Positions 30,411-41,972 of a stretch of 64,000 nucleotides of DNA are shown here, piece after piece. Every line of letters begins with the position of its first letter. Position 1 is the first letter of the stretch. The notes below the pieces were generated by a model, which was given only the letters and a program-made list of their open reading frames with translations, did no database searches and was not told the DNA's origin. The stretch is from Candidatus Brachybacterium merdavium. GTDB taxonomy: Bacteria; Actinomycetota; Actinomycetes; Actinomycetales; Dermabacteraceae. Location of the stretch: the NCBI GenBank assembly GCA_019118275.1, contig DWZH01000100.1:1-64000 (forward strand), written 5' to 3'. The translations under genes were made by a program, and so were the position numbers.

Positions 30411-31535
30411 TCAGGATGAGGACCGGCGCGCCTGCATGGTGTTGTGCATCTCGTGACCGCTCGGGGCGCTCCCTCCCGGAGCTTTCAGCAGCCAGCGAGG
30501 CCCGATGCGATGAACCGTGGCCTGCACCGCCACCGCCGCACCGATAGCCATCGCGGTGACGACCGGGACCATCAGCAGGTCACGCGTCATCCCACCGAAA
30601 CTCTCCTCCGCGCCGCTATCCCTCCACGCCAGGACAGCGAGATTGATGAAGACCGGATGTACCAGGTAGATCACCAGTGTCCGACTGCCCAGATAGGTGC
30701 CCGCACGAGCCAGCGCGACCGACCTCGCTGCCAGAGGGAGCAGCGCGGCACAGGAGACCAGGCCGCTCATCGAGGCGCCCAGCTCCAGGAAACGCGTGGG
30801 GCTGGCCGGGAGCTCCCCTCGCTCCACGATGAAGGCGAGGAGACAGAAGGCGAGGAGAAGGATGCTTCCGAGCACGGGCCGCGGTCTCGAACCGATCCGC
30901 AGGATCCATTCCCGCGCAGCGAAGCCGAGAGCGAACCACAGCGCGTTGTCTGTGAGCTGGAAAACGCCATAGACCAAGTCGCTCGGTGCCTCGGAAGCAC
31001 GCATGGCCCGCTGGATGAAGGGCGCGGCACCGTAGGCGATCAGCGTGAGCGCCACCAACAGCTTGGGCCGTGAGCTGCCCAGGCGCGTGATGAGGAAGAA
31101 GATCGGGAGCACCGCGATGAACCAGTAGGGCGAACCGATCATCAACAATCCGGTGATCTCCCCGACGAAGAACTCTCCCGGTGCGTCCGGGGCATAGCGG
31201 GGCCACGCGGTAGCGGCCCAGATCATGCTCCACAACACATAGGGCCACAGAAGGTCGTAGATCCGCGGGCGTACCACCACTTTCCATGGTCGTCGTATCG
31301 CACCGGCGGCCAGCACTCCCGAGACCATGAAGAACAGCGGCATCCGCAGAGGCACGAGAGCGAGGTTGCCGTGGAGCCACAGCTTGCCTATGAATGTCTC
31401 CCGCCCCCCGAGCAGGACGTGCCCGGCTCCCCCGACTGCAACGTGATAGATCACGACCAGGACGATCGACATCGCACGGGCGATATCCAGCCATGCGACC
31501 CGCTCCTTGGGTCCCGACGATACCCCAGAGGTCAT
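30411..31535 (-). CDS. acyltransferase family 3 membrane protein
   Basis: [37 protein letters not shown], multi-TM. ATG at 31535 overlaps the TGA of purE. Confidence 0.87.
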   Translation of the reverse strand: MTSGVSSGPKERVAWLDIARAMSIVLVVIYHVAVGGAGHVLLGGRETFIGKLWLHGNLALVPLRMPLFFMVSGVLAAGAIRRPWKVVVRPRIYDLLWPYVLWSMIWAATAWPRYAPDAPGEFFVGEITGLLMIGSPYWFIAVLPIFFLITRLGSSRPKLLVALTLIAYGAAPFIQRAMRASEAPSDLVYGVFQLTDNALWFALGFAAREWILRIGSRPRPVLGSILLLAFCLLAFIVERGELPASPTRFLELGASMSGLVSCAALLPLAARSVALARAGTYLGSRTLVIYLVHPVFINLAVLAWRDSGAEESFGGMTRDLLMVPVVTAMAIGAAVAVQATVHRIGPRWLLKAPGGSAPSGHEMHNTMQARRSSS

Positions 31536-32050
31536 CGCTGCGACTGCAGTGCCTCGCCCTTGCGGATCGCGCTCTCCCGCAGCTCGCCCTGGAAGGCGAC
31601 CATCTGTTCGCGGACCTGCGCCGCGAAGGGGTCGTCGCTCGCTCCGAGGATGCGGGCCGCCAGCAGGCCGGCGTTGCGGGCTCCGCCGACGGAGACGGTG
31701 GCCACGGGCACACCGGCGGGCATCTGCACGATCGACAGCAGCGAGTCCATCCCGTCGAGGTGCTGGAGCGGGACGGGCACGCCGATCACGGGCAAGGGGG
31801 TGAGGGAGGCGAGCATGCCGGGGAGGTGGGCCGCGCCTCCGGCTCCGGCGATGATCACGCGCAGGCCGCGGTCGGCGGCGGAGCGGCCCCAGGCGACCAT
31901 GTCCTCCGGCATGCGGTGGGCGGAGACCACATCGACCGAGACGGCGATGTCGAACTCGGCGAGCGCCTCCTCCGCGGCCCTCATCACCGGGTAGTCGGAG
32001 TCGGATCCCATCACGATGCCCACCAGGGGGCGGGTGGTGCTGGCGGTCAC
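31532..32050 (-). CDS. purE: 5-(carboxyamino)imidazole ribonucleotide mutase
   Basis: [46 protein letters not shown]. Confidence 0.96.
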   Translation of the reverse strand: MTASTTRPLVGIVMGSDSDYPVMRAAEEALAEFDIAVSVDVVSAHRMPEDMVAWGRSAADRGLRVIIAGAGGAAHLPGMLASLTPLPVIGVPVPLQHLDGMDSLLSIVQMPAGVPVATVSVGGARNAGLLAARILGASDDPFAAQVREQMVAFQGELRESAIRKGEALQSQR

Positions 32051-33285
32051 AGGCTCTCCTCGGTGCTCGTGGCGGCTGTCGTGGTCGTCTCGTCGGTCCC
32101 GGCACCGGGGCCGTGGATGATCAGCTGCTCGGCGCGGTGCGCTCGCTGCAGCAACTCGTCGGTGTCCTGGCCGATCAGCGTGACATGGCCGATCTTGCGG
32201 CCGGGGCGCACGGCCTTGCCGTACAGATGGACCTTCAGCTCGGGGTCGGCTGCGAGCGCAGCCTCCATGCCGGGCACCAGGTCCTCGGCGGTGCTGCCCA
32301 GGAGGTTGACCATGACCGCAGCCGGCGCCACCGGATCGACGGCTCCCAGGGGGAGGTCGGCCACGGCCCGCACGTGCTGCTCGAACTGGCCGGTGACGGC
32401 ACCGTCCATGGACCAGTGCCCGGTGTTGTGGGGCCGCATCGCGAGTTCATTGACCAGCACCCGGCCGTCGGCCGTCTCGAACAGCTCGACGGCGAGCATA
32501 CCCACCACATCGAGGTCGTCGGCGATGTCGCGGGCCAGCTGCTGGATGCGCTGCTGGGAGGCCTGGTCGAGCCCGGGGGCGGGGGCCACCACCTCGTAGC
32601 AGACCCCCTCGCGCTGGACCGACTGCACCACCGGGTACGCGGCGGTCTGTCCCCCGGGCCGGCGGGCGACCTGCGCGGAGAGCTCCCGGGTGAAGGGCAC
32701 CAGTTCCTCGGCCAGCAGTTCGCGGTGGGCGGCGAGCCAGTCGTCGGCCTCGCCGGCGCTCTTGACGATCCGCACTCCGTGGGCGTCGTAACCGCCGCGC
32801 GGGGTCTTGACCACCAGGGAGCTCCCGGCGTCGGCGAGCGCGTTCGCGAGGTCCTCACGGGAGGTGATGTGCCACCAGCGGGGGCAGGGGTGGCCGAGCT
32901 CGGTCAGGCGCCGGCGCATCACCAGCTTGTCCTGGGCGTGGATCAGGGCCGACGGACCGGGCCGAGGCGTGCCCAATCCTTCTGCCACGAGCGCCTGGAG
33001 GATCTCGGCGGGCACATGCTCGTGATCGAAGGTCAGCGCGTCCACCTCCCGGGCCAGCTGCCGCACCGCCGCCTCGTCGTCGTGGCGGCCGATCTGCACC
33101 TGGCCCGCGACCGCGGCGGCGCTCTCGGTCGGGGAGGTGGCCAGAACGGTCGTCTCCAGACCCAGCTCGATGGCGGGGCCCAGCATCATCCGGGCCAGCT
33201 GGCCTCCGCCGATGATGCCGAGGTGCCGCCCCGGGACGGGACCGGGGACGGCGGGGGCGGGTGCGGGATGCAAGGGCTCGGACAC
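32047..33285 (-). CDS. purK: 5-(carboxyamino)imidazole ribonucleotide synthase
   Basis: ATP-grasp; [43 protein letters not shown] start at 33285. Confidence 0.95.
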   Translation of the reverse strand: MSEPLHPAPAPAVPGPVPGRHLGIIGGGQLARMMLGPAIELGLETTVLATSPTESAAAVAGQVQIGRHDDEAAVRQLAREVDALTFDHEHVPAEILQALVAEGLGTPRPGPSALIHAQDKLVMRRRLTELGHPCPRWWHITSREDLANALADAGSSLVVKTPRGGYDAHGVRIVKSAGEADDWLAAHRELLAEELVPFTRELSAQVARRPGGQTAAYPVVQSVQREGVCYEVVAPAPGLDQASQQRIQQLARDIADDLDVVGMLAVELFETADGRVLVNELAMRPHNTGHWSMDGAVTGQFEQHVRAVADLPLGAVDPVAPAAVMVNLLGSTAEDLVPGMEAALAADPELKVHLYGKAVRPGRKIGHVTLIGQDTDELLQRAHRAEQLIIHGPGAGTDETTTTAATSTEESL

Positions 33286-33334
33286 GGCCGACAGTCTAGA
33301 ACGGCTCCGTCTCGCGGGCACCGGATACCCGCAT

Positions 33335-34678
33335 TCAGGTCCGGGAGCGGGGCCGGCGGCGCATGACCGGGCCGTGGCGCACAGGCGGCTCGTCGTGCGC
33401 ACCCGCCTCGTCCTCGCCCGGGTCCTCCTCACCGGGAGCGGAGATCAGGAACACGCCGAAGGTGGGGGGGATCTCGGTGAGCAGTTCGAGGCGTCCACCG
33501 TCGTCCTCGACCAGCGTGCGGGCCAGGGCCAGGCCCACCCCGGTGCCGGAGGAGCTGCCGGAGACCGAGCGCTCGAAGATGCTGGCTCCGAGCTCCGGGT
33601 CGATGCCTCCCCCCTCGTCGGTGACCTCGACCACCGTGGAGTGGTCGTTGCGGCGCACCTTCACGCTGGTGTTGCCTTCTCCATGGACCAGGGCGTTCTC
33701 GATCAAGGTGGCGATGACCTGGGTGAGAGGCCCCGGGGATCCCCAGACGGCGGCGCTGCGTGGAACCTGGATCCGCAGCTCACGGCCCGCTCGGCGGTAG
33801 GCGGGCGACCACTCCTCGCTCTGCTGGGTGAGCAGGTTGCGCAGCTCGACCACCCCGGGGGTGCGGCGCTGAGAGGCACGCGGGGCATTGATCAGGTCGT
33901 GGACGACCTCGGTGAGCCGGTCGATCTGCTCGAGCGAGATGCGGGCCTCATCGCGCACCCACTCCTCGGAGCTGGTGGCCAAGATCTCGTCCAGGCGCAT
34001 CGACAGTGCGGTCAGCGGGGTGCGCAGCTGATGGGAGGCGTCGGAGGCCAGCCGGCTCTCCGCCTCGAGCCGTTCGGTGAGCATGGCCCCGGAGCGGATC
34101 AGCTCATCGGCGACATCATCGATCTCATGGATGCCCGAGGGGGTCCAGGGACCTCGGGCGCGCCCCCCGCCCATCTCCTCGGCGCGCCGGTTCAGCCGCG
34201 CCAGCGGCATCGAGATCCGCTGCGCCTGCCACAGCGCGACGGACACACCGATCGACAGGGCCGACAGCCCGGCCACGGAGATCAGCACCCACGCGCTGGC
34301 CGTATGGGCCCGCACATCGGATTGCGGGATGAACACGGTGATCACCTCGCTGCCCGAGCCCTGGGTGCGGGCCTCCGTGGCGCCGGGGCCCGGGTCGTCC
34401 CCGGCGCTGATGGTCTCGCCCTCGGCCGTGGTGACGGTGATCGAGATGTTCAGGTCGGTCTGCTGGTCGATCCGCTGCTGCAGCATGGCCGCATCGATCG
34501 GGCGCCCCTCGGCGTTGCGTTCCTCCACATCCCGCCGCACCTCGTCGAGGATCTGGGTTGCGTCGCTCTGGAGGGACTGATTGGTCAGCTGCAACCAGGA
34601 CCACCCCAGCGGGATCCCGAGCATGGCGACCGACAGCAGCACCGTGATCAGGGTGGCCTGCAGCACGCGCTGCCGCAC
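33335..34678 (-). CDS. two-component sensor histidine kinase
   Basis: Two TM segments, HAMP region, H-box SDASHQLRTPLTAL, N-box VIATLIENALVHG, DEGGGI. Confidence 0.92.
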   Translation of the reverse strand: MRQRVLQATLITVLLSVAMLGIPLGWSWLQLTNQSLQSDATQILDEVRRDVEERNAEGRPIDAAMLQQRIDQQTDLNISITVTTAEGETISAGDDPGPGATEARTQGSGSEVITVFIPQSDVRAHTASAWVLISVAGLSALSIGVSVALWQAQRISMPLARLNRRAEEMGGGRARGPWTPSGIHEIDDVADELIRSGAMLTERLEAESRLASDASHQLRTPLTALSMRLDEILATSSEEWVRDEARISLEQIDRLTEVVHDLINAPRASQRRTPGVVELRNLLTQQSEEWSPAYRRAGRELRIQVPRSAAVWGSPGPLTQVIATLIENALVHGEGNTSVKVRRNDHSTVVEVTDEGGGIDPELGASIFERSVSGSSSGTGVGLALARTLVEDDGGRLELLTEIPPTFGVFLISAPGEEDPGEDEAGAHDEPPVRHGPVMRRRPRSRT

Positions 34679-34681
34679 GCG

Positions 34682-35386
<705 letters not shown>

Positions 35387-35393
35387 CCTACGA

Positions 35394-36635
35394 TCACAGC
35401 CCCAGGTTCAGCGGTGTCGAGCGGTCACGACGCATCTCCACGAGATGCACCGTCCCGATGCCGTGCAGTTCGACGTCCTCGCCCCCGTGGGTCGAGAAGC
35501 CCCCGGGTAGGGCCGCCTCGATGGCCTCGGCGGTCTCGGCGTCGACCATCACGGTCCCGGGCCGGGCCACGGACTCCATGCGTGCGGCGAGGTTCACGGT
35601 GGGCCCGAAGACATCCCCGTAGCGGGAGAACATGGATCCCCACGACAGGCCCACCCGCACCGGTGGGAGGTCGGGCTCGGCGGAGATGGTCTCGGCCAGG
35701 CTCGCGGCGATCTGGGCGCCGTCCTCGGGAGTGTCGGCCAGGAACATGACCTCGTCCCCCACGGTCTTGACCACGCGCCCGCCCCCCACGGAGATGAGGT
35801 CGCGGCTGACCGCCTCGAAGCGGCCCACCATATCGGCGAGCTGGGCGCCGGAGAGATCCTGGGCGAGCCGGGTGAACTGCACCAGGTCGGCGAATCCCAC
35901 CGCTCTCTGCAGGGGGAACAGCTCGTCGGTGTCACGGTGGAGGACCTCGGATCCGGCCCGGGCGGCATAGGCGGCCAGCTGGCGGCGGAAGGCGAACATC
36001 ACCTGTGACTCGAGGGTCTCCAGCAGTTCGGGGACGGAGTCGAGCATCTCCTGGCGCGCATCGGCGTCACTGGCCCCGCCGGTGTGCTTGGCCTCGTCGA
36101 CCAGCGCCTCGGTGATCCACATGGCGAGGCGGCCCATATGGAAGCCGAGACCACGGGTGATGGAGGAGAAGGCGCGCTCGCTCAATGCCCCGTCCTCGAC
36201 GATCGCCGACAGGTCCCCGATCGCGTAGGCGTCCTCCTCGGTGAACACCACGGTGTCCTCGTCGACCGGTGCGAAACCGAGCGACCGCCAGTAGACGGCG
36301 GTCATCCGCTGCGGGATGTCCTGCTGCTGCTCCAGATCGCGCCGGGAGAACTTGCGGGGCCCCTGCAGCAGCGCCCGCTCGAGCGCCCCCACGCTGCGCC
36401 GCACGGCGGCGAAGCGCCGGTTCAGGTCCAGGATCTCCTGCTCGTCGAGCTGGGTCCGGGCGAGTCCGTCGGGATCGTCGGGCTCCGCCGGGTCGACCGG
36501 CTCCTCGGCGGAGCCCGGCTCGGAGGGTGCGGAGGGCTCGGGCGCCGGGGCCCTCGGGGGCGGTGCATCGGTCTCGGCGGGCCCCCCTTCCTCCGAGGTC
36601 ATCTGGCCCACCGTCTCGTCCCTGCCGTCCGTCAC
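35394..36635 (-). CDS. class III adenylate/guanylate cyclase with N-terminal regulatory domain (Rv1264-like)
   Basis: Catalytic motifs VGFADLVQFT, VVKTVGDEVMF, DVFGPTVNLAARMES; N-terminal helical domain. Confidence 0.88.
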   Translation of the reverse strand: MTDGRDETVGQMTSEEGGPAETDAPPPRAPAPEPSAPSEPGSAEEPVDPAEPDDPDGLARTQLDEQEILDLNRRFAAVRRSVGALERALLQGPRKFSRRDLEQQQDIPQRMTAVYWRSLGFAPVDEDTVVFTEEDAYAIGDLSAIVEDGALSERAFSSITRGLGFHMGRLAMWITEALVDEAKHTGGASDADARQEMLDSVPELLETLESQVMFAFRRQLAAYAARAGSEVLHRDTDELFPLQRAVGFADLVQFTRLAQDLSGAQLADMVGRFEAVSRDLISVGGGRVVKTVGDEVMFLADTPEDGAQIAASLAETISAEPDLPPVRVGLSWGSMFSRYGDVFGPTVNLAARMESVARPGTVMVDAETAEAIEAALPGGFSTHGGEDVELHGIGTVHLVEMRRDRSTPLNLGL

Positions 36636-37561
36636 GTACCCTTCTCCTCCTGCTGAGCCACCGTCGGGATGCCCTCTGCCGTCCCGGCGCGGCGACCGGG
36701 TCTGAGATGCCGCACGTCGCCGACGTCGACGGTCAGGCTCCGACCTCCTTCGAGGTCGACGACCAGCCGTCCGTGCGCGTCGATCGCCCGGGCCGTGCCA
36801 TGCACCGATCCCGTCCCCCCGGCCTCTGCCGGGTCGAGCCGATCCACACGCACCGCACTCCCGAGTGTGAGGCAGGTCATAGTGTAGCGCCGGTGAGTTC
36901 CTGCGTCCTGGGCGTCTCCCTCAGTGGACTCCAGGGCCTCCAGCTCCCGGGTCACGGCGCGGGCCAGGTAGGTCCCGATGAGCTCTCTGAGCTCATCGAC
37001 CTCGGTGGTCGATGCCGCCTCCCTGCCCAGGATCCCCTCCGGCCCCAGCAGCCACGTGGCACCGGGCACGGCCCCGCCATCGGCCTCGCGGATCGGGCCG
37101 AGCAGATTCAGTCCGATGCCCACCAGGACGCCATCCATCCCATGCCCCTCGACCAGGATGCCCCCCAGCTTGCGGCCCTGCACGGTGTGGATGTCGTTGG
37201 GCCACTTCAGGCCGAGCTGCTGCGCTCCGCCGGAGCCAGCGGGCCCGAGCACCGCGGAGAGCGTGTCGATCACCGCCAGACCGGCGGCGAGCGGGAACCA
37301 GCTGCGGGCAGCCGGCGGCACGGCGCTGCGATGAGCCACCGTCAAGGCCAGCGCGCCCCCGGGCGGGCTGACGAAGCGCCGCCCCAGTCGGCCGCGCCCC
37401 GCTGTCTGCTCCCGGGCCAGGATCGCGAACGGAGCCTCGACGGGCGCGGCTGCATGGCCCTGCCGGCCGTCCCAGTGGGCGGCCGCCTCGTCCTGGGTGG
37501 AGGCGACCGCGTCGAGACGGTGGATCATCGGCCCTGGCTGGCCGGGTGTCGGTCCGTGCAT
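36632..37561 (-). CDS. birA: biotin--[acetyl-CoA-carboxylase] ligase
   Basis: EQTAGRGRLGRRFVSPPGGALALTV, LKWPNDIHTVQGRKLGGILVE. Confidence 0.93.
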   Translation of the reverse strand: MHGPTPGQPGPMIHRLDAVASTQDEAAAHWDGRQGHAAAPVEAPFAILAREQTAGRGRLGRRFVSPPGGALALTVAHRSAVPPAARSWFPLAAGLAVIDTLSAVLGPAGSGGAQQLGLKWPNDIHTVQGRKLGGILVEGHGMDGVLVGIGLNLLGPIREADGGAVPGATWLLGPEGILGREAASTTEVDELRELIGTYLARAVTRELEALESTEGDAQDAGTHRRYTMTCLTLGSAVRVDRLDPAEAGGTGSVHGTARAIDAHGRLVVDLEGGRSLTVDVGDVRHLRPGRRAGTAEGIPTVAQQEEKGT

Positions 37562-37683
37562 GCTCGCTCCACACTCCCTGATCCTGCGCCTGCGCCTGAT
37601 CCGGTGCGGCGATGAGTAGCGTAGTATCCCCGTGTTCACCACCCGGATCTTCGCGGCTCTGCCATGCCGCAGCAGGAGGCCCC

Positions 37684-39273
37684 GTGACCAACCCCCCGCG
37701 GCCGCTGACCACCGCCCAGCGCCTTGAGGACCTGCGCGAGCGTGATGCCGCAGCGGTCTCCGCGGCTGATGAGACGGCGGTCCAGAAGCAGCACGCCCGG
37801 GGCAAGAAGACCGCCCGGGAGCGCATCACCGATCTCCTCGACGTCGACTCCTTCGTCGAGACCGACCGTTTCGTGCGTCACCAGTCGCACAACTTCGGCA
37901 TCGAGGCCAAGCGTCCCGACGGGGACGGGATCGTCACCGGCTACGGCACCATCGACGGCCGCCAGGTGTGCGTGTACTCCCAGGACTTCACGGTCTTCGG
38001 CGGGTCCCTGGGCGAGGCCCACGGGCGCAAGATCCAGAAGATCCAGGATCTGGCGCTGCGCACCGGGGTGCCGATCATCGGGATCCTGGACGGCGGCGGC
38101 GCCCGCATCCAGGAGGGCGTGGGATCGCTGGCCATGTTCGCGGGGATCTTCCGCCGCAACACCCGTGCCTCCGGGGTGATCCCGCAGATCTCCCTGATCA
38201 TGGGCCCGGCCGCCGGCGGCGCCGTGTACTCCCCCGCCCTGACCGACGTGGTCGTGATGGTCGAGAAGACCTCGCACATGTTCATCACCGGCCCCGACGT
38301 GATCCGCACCGTCACCGGGGAGGACGTCGGCTTCGAGGAGCTGGGCGGAGCCCGCACCCACTCGACCACCTCAGGGGTCGCCCACTACATGGCCCCCGAC
38401 GAGTCGGAGGCCATCGAGTACGTCAAGGACCTGCTGTCCTACCTGCCGTCCAACACCCTGACCAGCGCCCCCAGCTACCCGATGCGCATCGAGGAGACCC
38501 CCACCGCGCAGGACAAGGCGCTGGATGCCCTGGTACCCGACTCCCCCAATCAGCCCTACGACATGCTCACCGCGGTCCGCACCGTCCTGGACGACGAGGA
38601 GTTCCTCGAGGTCCAGCCACTGTTCGCCCCCAACGTACTGGTCGGCTTCGGTCGCGTGGAGGGGTACAGCGTCGGCATCATCGCCAATCAGCCCTCGCAC
38701 CTGGCCGGCACCCTGGACATCGACGCCTCCGAGAAGGCGGCCCGCTTCGTGCGGTTGTGCGACGCCAACAACATCCCGGTGCTGACCTTCGTGGACGTGC
38801 CCGGCTTCCTGCCCGGCACCGACCAGGAGTTCGGTGGCATCATCCGGCGCGGCGCCAAGCTGCTGTACGCCTACGCGGAGGCGACCGTGCCCCTGATCAC
38901 GGTCATCACCCGCAAGGCCTACGGCGGCGCCTACATCGTGATGGGCTCGAAGGACCTGGGCGCCGATGTGAACCTCGCCTGGCCCACCGCCCAGATCGCG
39001 GTGATGGGCTCGCAGGGCGCAGTCAACATCCTGCACCGCCAGCACCTGCGCACCACCGAGGAGGAGGGCGGCGACATCGCCGCTGAACGGGCCCGGCTGG
39101 AGACGGAGTACGAGGAGCAGTTCGCCACCCCGTACACCGCGGCCGAGCGCGGCTGGATCGACGGGGTCATCCAGCCCTGCGAGACCCGGGTGGAGATCTC
39201 GCGGGCCCTGCGGGCCCTGCGCACCAAGCGTGACACCCTGCCCACCAAGAAGCACGGGAACATCCCGCTGTGA
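37684..39273 (+). CDS. acyl-CoA carboxylase beta subunit (carboxyltransferase)
   Basis: [73 protein letters not shown] start at 37684. Confidence 0.96.
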   Translation: MTNPPRPLTTAQRLEDLRERDAAAVSAADETAVQKQHARGKKTARERITDLLDVDSFVETDRFVRHQSHNFGIEAKRPDGDGIVTGYGTIDGRQVCVYSQDFTVFGGSLGEAHGRKIQKIQDLALRTGVPIIGILDGGGARIQEGVGSLAMFAGIFRRNTRASGVIPQISLIMGPAAGGAVYSPALTDVVVMVEKTSHMFITGPDVIRTVTGEDVGFEELGGARTHSTTSGVAHYMAPDESEAIEYVKDLLSYLPSNTLTSAPSYPMRIEETPTAQDKALDALVPDSPNQPYDMLTAVRTVLDDEEFLEVQPLFAPNVLVGFGRVEGYSVGIIANQPSHLAGTLDIDASEKAARFVRLCDANNIPVLTFVDVPGFLPGTDQEFGGIIRRGAKLLYAYAEATVPLITVITRKAYGGAYIVMGSKDLGADVNLAWPTAQIAVMGSQGAVNILHRQHLRTTEEEGGDIAAERARLETEYEEQFATPYTAAERGWIDGVIQPCETRVEISRALRALRTKRDTLPTKKHGNIPL

Positions 39274-39506
39274 GCGCCGACGTCCGCCTGGTCCGCGGTC
39301 ACCTGGAGTCCGACGAGCTGGCAGCGATCGCCGTGGTGGTCTCCGCGATGAGCGTGACCAGCCGTATCGAAGCCGAGGAACGTGCGCTGGCCGAGGGCAT
39401 GGGCGGTGCCTCCAGCGCCTGGAGCGACCCGGTCCACTGCCACCCCCGCGCCCACGCCCTGCGCGCGCTGGCCTCCCCTTCGGCGTGGCTGTTCTCCGAC
39501 CGCTGA
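39270..39506 (+). CDS. acyl-CoA carboxylase epsilon subunit
   Basis: 78 aa, [22 protein letters not shown] and C-terminal W; overlaps the beta-subunit stop. Confidence 0.85.
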   Translation: MSADVRLVRGHLESDELAAIAVVVSAMSVTSRIEAEERALAEGMGGASSAWSDPVHCHPRAHALRALASPSAWLFSDR

Positions 39507-39536
39507 GCCGTCTCGGCCCGCACTAGACTGCCGCCC

Positions 39537-41216
39537 ATGCCCGCTTCCCCGCACCCGCGACCAGCCTCCGCCCTGGACCGCCTGGCCGACGAGTACGTCG
39601 ACCTCTGCGCCCGCCTGGATCCCTTCCTGGCCACCTCGGTGGGGATCCCCGGACACGACGGCGAGGTCACCGACTTCTCGCCCGCCGCGGAGGCCGAGCG
39701 CACCGAGGCGGCCCGCACCCTGCTGTCGGCGATCGCGGAGGTCCCTGACGCCGACTCCAACGACGCCGTCACCCGTGCGGCACTGACCGAGCGGCTGGGC
39801 CTGCAGATCGAGCGGGCAGATCAGCACCTGGACATTGCGATGGTCAACAATCTGGCCTCGACCCTGCAGATCCGCGACGTGCTCGATCAGATGCCCTCCG
39901 CCACGGCGGACGACTGGGAGGTGATCGCCGAGCGGATGGCAGGCTTCCCCCGCTCCCTGCGCTCCTGGGGCGAGTCCCTGCTCGAGGCCGCGGGCGCCGG
40001 CGTGGTCTCGGCTCGCCGACAGCTGCAGCTGGGCGCCGAGCAGGCCCGCGGCTACGCCGACACCTTCTTCCCCGCGTTCGCGCGAGGCGCCGTCGGTTCG
40101 CCCGCCCAGCGTGACCGGGTGACCACGGCGGCCGCGGCCGCGGCCGACGGCTATCGCGAGACGGCCGAGCTGCTGGAGTCCCTGATCGACAGGGCCCCCG
40201 AGGCCGATGCGGTCGGCCGCGACGCCTATCAGCTGGCCTCACGCACTTTCCTGGGCACCGAGATCGACCTCGAGGAGACCTACGCCTGGGGCATCGAGGA
40301 GCTGCGCTCGCTGATCGCGGAGCAGGAGAGCATCGCCCAGCAGATCAACGATCACCACGGAACCGGCGGCGTCCGCTCCATCGCCGCGGCGAAGGACGCG
40401 CTGCGGGCGGACCCGTCCCGGGTGCTGCACGGGACCGAGGCCCTGCAGGCCTGGATGCAGCAGCTCTCCGACACCGCGATCGACCAGCTCGCTGATGTCC
40501 ACTTCGACATCCCGCCGCCGCTGCGCCGCCTGGAGTGCCGCATCGCCACCACCGGCTCCGGCGGGATCTACTACACCGGTCCCAGTGAGGACCTCACCCG
40601 GCCCGGCCGCATGTGGTGGGACGTCCCTCCCGGGACGGAGGAGTTCCACACCTGGCTGGAGACCACCACCGTCTACCACGAAGGTGTTCCCGGCCATCAT
40701 CTGCAGGTCGGCACTCAGACCTTGCAAGCGGCCTCCCTGAACCGCTGGCGCGCCCTGCTGTGCTGGGTCTCCGGTCACGGAGAGGGCTGGGCGCTGTACG
40801 CCGAGCGGCTGATGGAGCAGCTGGGCCATCTCGACGACCCGGGCGAACGGCTCGGGATGCTCGACGCCCAGCGCATGCGCGCCGGCCGGGTCGTGCTCGA
40901 CATCGGCCTGCACCTGGACCTGCCCATGCCCACCGGCTTGCCGGGAGCCGACGGCGGCCGCTGGACCATCGAGGGGGCGTGGGAGTTCATGAGCGCGAAC
41001 TGGGGCGTGAGCGAGGCCGAACAGCGCTTCGAGCTCGACCGCTATCTGGGCTGGCCCGGCCAGGCCCCCTCCTACAAGGTGGGCCAGCGGGTCTGGCAGG
41101 ACCTGCGCTCCCGGTCCGCAGGGAACGGGGCCGACGACCATCAGGTGCGCGACTTCCATCGCCGCGCCCTGGAACTGGGCAGTCTGCCGCTGTCCGTGCT
41201 GGAAGGAGCGCTGTGA
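39537..41216 (+). CDS. DUF885 domain-containing protein
   Basis: 559 aa with TTTVYHEGVPGHHLQVGTQTL, a metallopeptidase-like HExxxGHH arrangement typical of DUF885. Confidence 0.9.
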   Translation: MPASPHPRPASALDRLADEYVDLCARLDPFLATSVGIPGHDGEVTDFSPAAEAERTEAARTLLSAIAEVPDADSNDAVTRAALTERLGLQIERADQHLDIAMVNNLASTLQIRDVLDQMPSATADDWEVIAERMAGFPRSLRSWGESLLEAAGAGVVSARRQLQLGAEQARGYADTFFPAFARGAVGSPAQRDRVTTAAAAAADGYRETAELLESLIDRAPEADAVGRDAYQLASRTFLGTEIDLEETYAWGIEELRSLIAEQESIAQQINDHHGTGGVRSIAAAKDALRADPSRVLHGTEALQAWMQQLSDTAIDQLADVHFDIPPPLRRLECRIATTGSGGIYYTGPSEDLTRPGRMWWDVPPGTEEFHTWLETTTVYHEGVPGHHLQVGTQTLQAASLNRWRALLCWVSGHGEGWALYAERLMEQLGHLDDPGERLGMLDAQRMRAGRVVLDIGLHLDLPMPTGLPGADGGRWTIEGAWEFMSANWGVSEAEQRFELDRYLGWPGQAPSYKVGQRVWQDLRSRSAGNGADDHQVRDFHRRALELGSLPLSVLEGAL

Positions 41217-41917
41217 TGTCTCACGAGTCGGCCCATGACCCGCTGCTGCTGCTCGCCTCCGCCTCCGCGGGACGGCGCGCCACCCTGCGCGCGGCCCGCA
41301 TCGAGCATGCGGTGCTGCCCGTCGACCTCGACGAGGAGGCACTGCTTGCCTCCACCCGGCGGCGGGCGGAGGCAGAAGGCTCCCCGCTGACCGTCGGCGA
41401 ACAGGTCCTCCTGCTCGCCCGGGAGAAGGCCCAGGCCGCCACCTCCCGCAGCGAGGGCGGCTACGTGGTCCTCGGCGGTGACTCCATGCTCGAGCTGGAT
41501 GGCGAGCCCATCGGCAAACCGCACACCGCCGAGAAGGCCGCGCGGCAGTGGCGGGCCATGCGGGGCCGCACCGGGACCCTCCACTCGGGGCACTGGCTGA
41601 TCGATGACCGCGATCCCGCCGACGGCGGCACCGGCGCCACCTTCGGGGCCACCGCCGGCTGCGCGGTCACCTTCGCTGCCGTCTCCGACGAGGAGATCGA
41701 TGCCTACGTCGCCACCGGCGAGCCCCTGGGCGTGGCCGGTGGCTTCACCATCGACGGTCGGGCCGGGCCGTTCATCACGTCCGTCGACGGTGATCCGCAC
41801 GCTGTCGTCGGCCTGTCCCTCCCCTTGCTGCGCGACCTGCTCACCGAGATCGGCATCGGCGTCCATGACCTGTGGGAGACGTCCGCCTCGCCCGGCTCCG
41901 CCCCTGCCTCAGCCTGA
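41216..41917 (+). CDS. Maf-family nucleotide pyrophosphatase
   Basis: LLASASAGRRATLRAARIEHAVLPVDLDEEAL, VVLGGDSMLELDGEPIGKP. ATG at 41216 adjoins the upstream TGA. Confidence 0.93.
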   Translation: MSHESAHDPLLLLASASAGRRATLRAARIEHAVLPVDLDEEALLASTRRRAEAEGSPLTVGEQVLLLAREKAQAATSRSEGGYVVLGGDSMLELDGEPIGKPHTAEKAARQWRAMRGRTGTLHSGHWLIDDRDPADGGTGATFGATAGCAVTFAAVSDEEIDAYVATGEPLGVAGGFTIDGRAGPFITSVDGDPHAVVGLSLPLLRDLLTEIGIGVHDLWETSASPGSAPASA

Positions 41918-41972
41918 GCTGACCCGGTATTAGACTCGACCTCTGCCGCCTCCCGGAAGGAAACCCCCGCCC

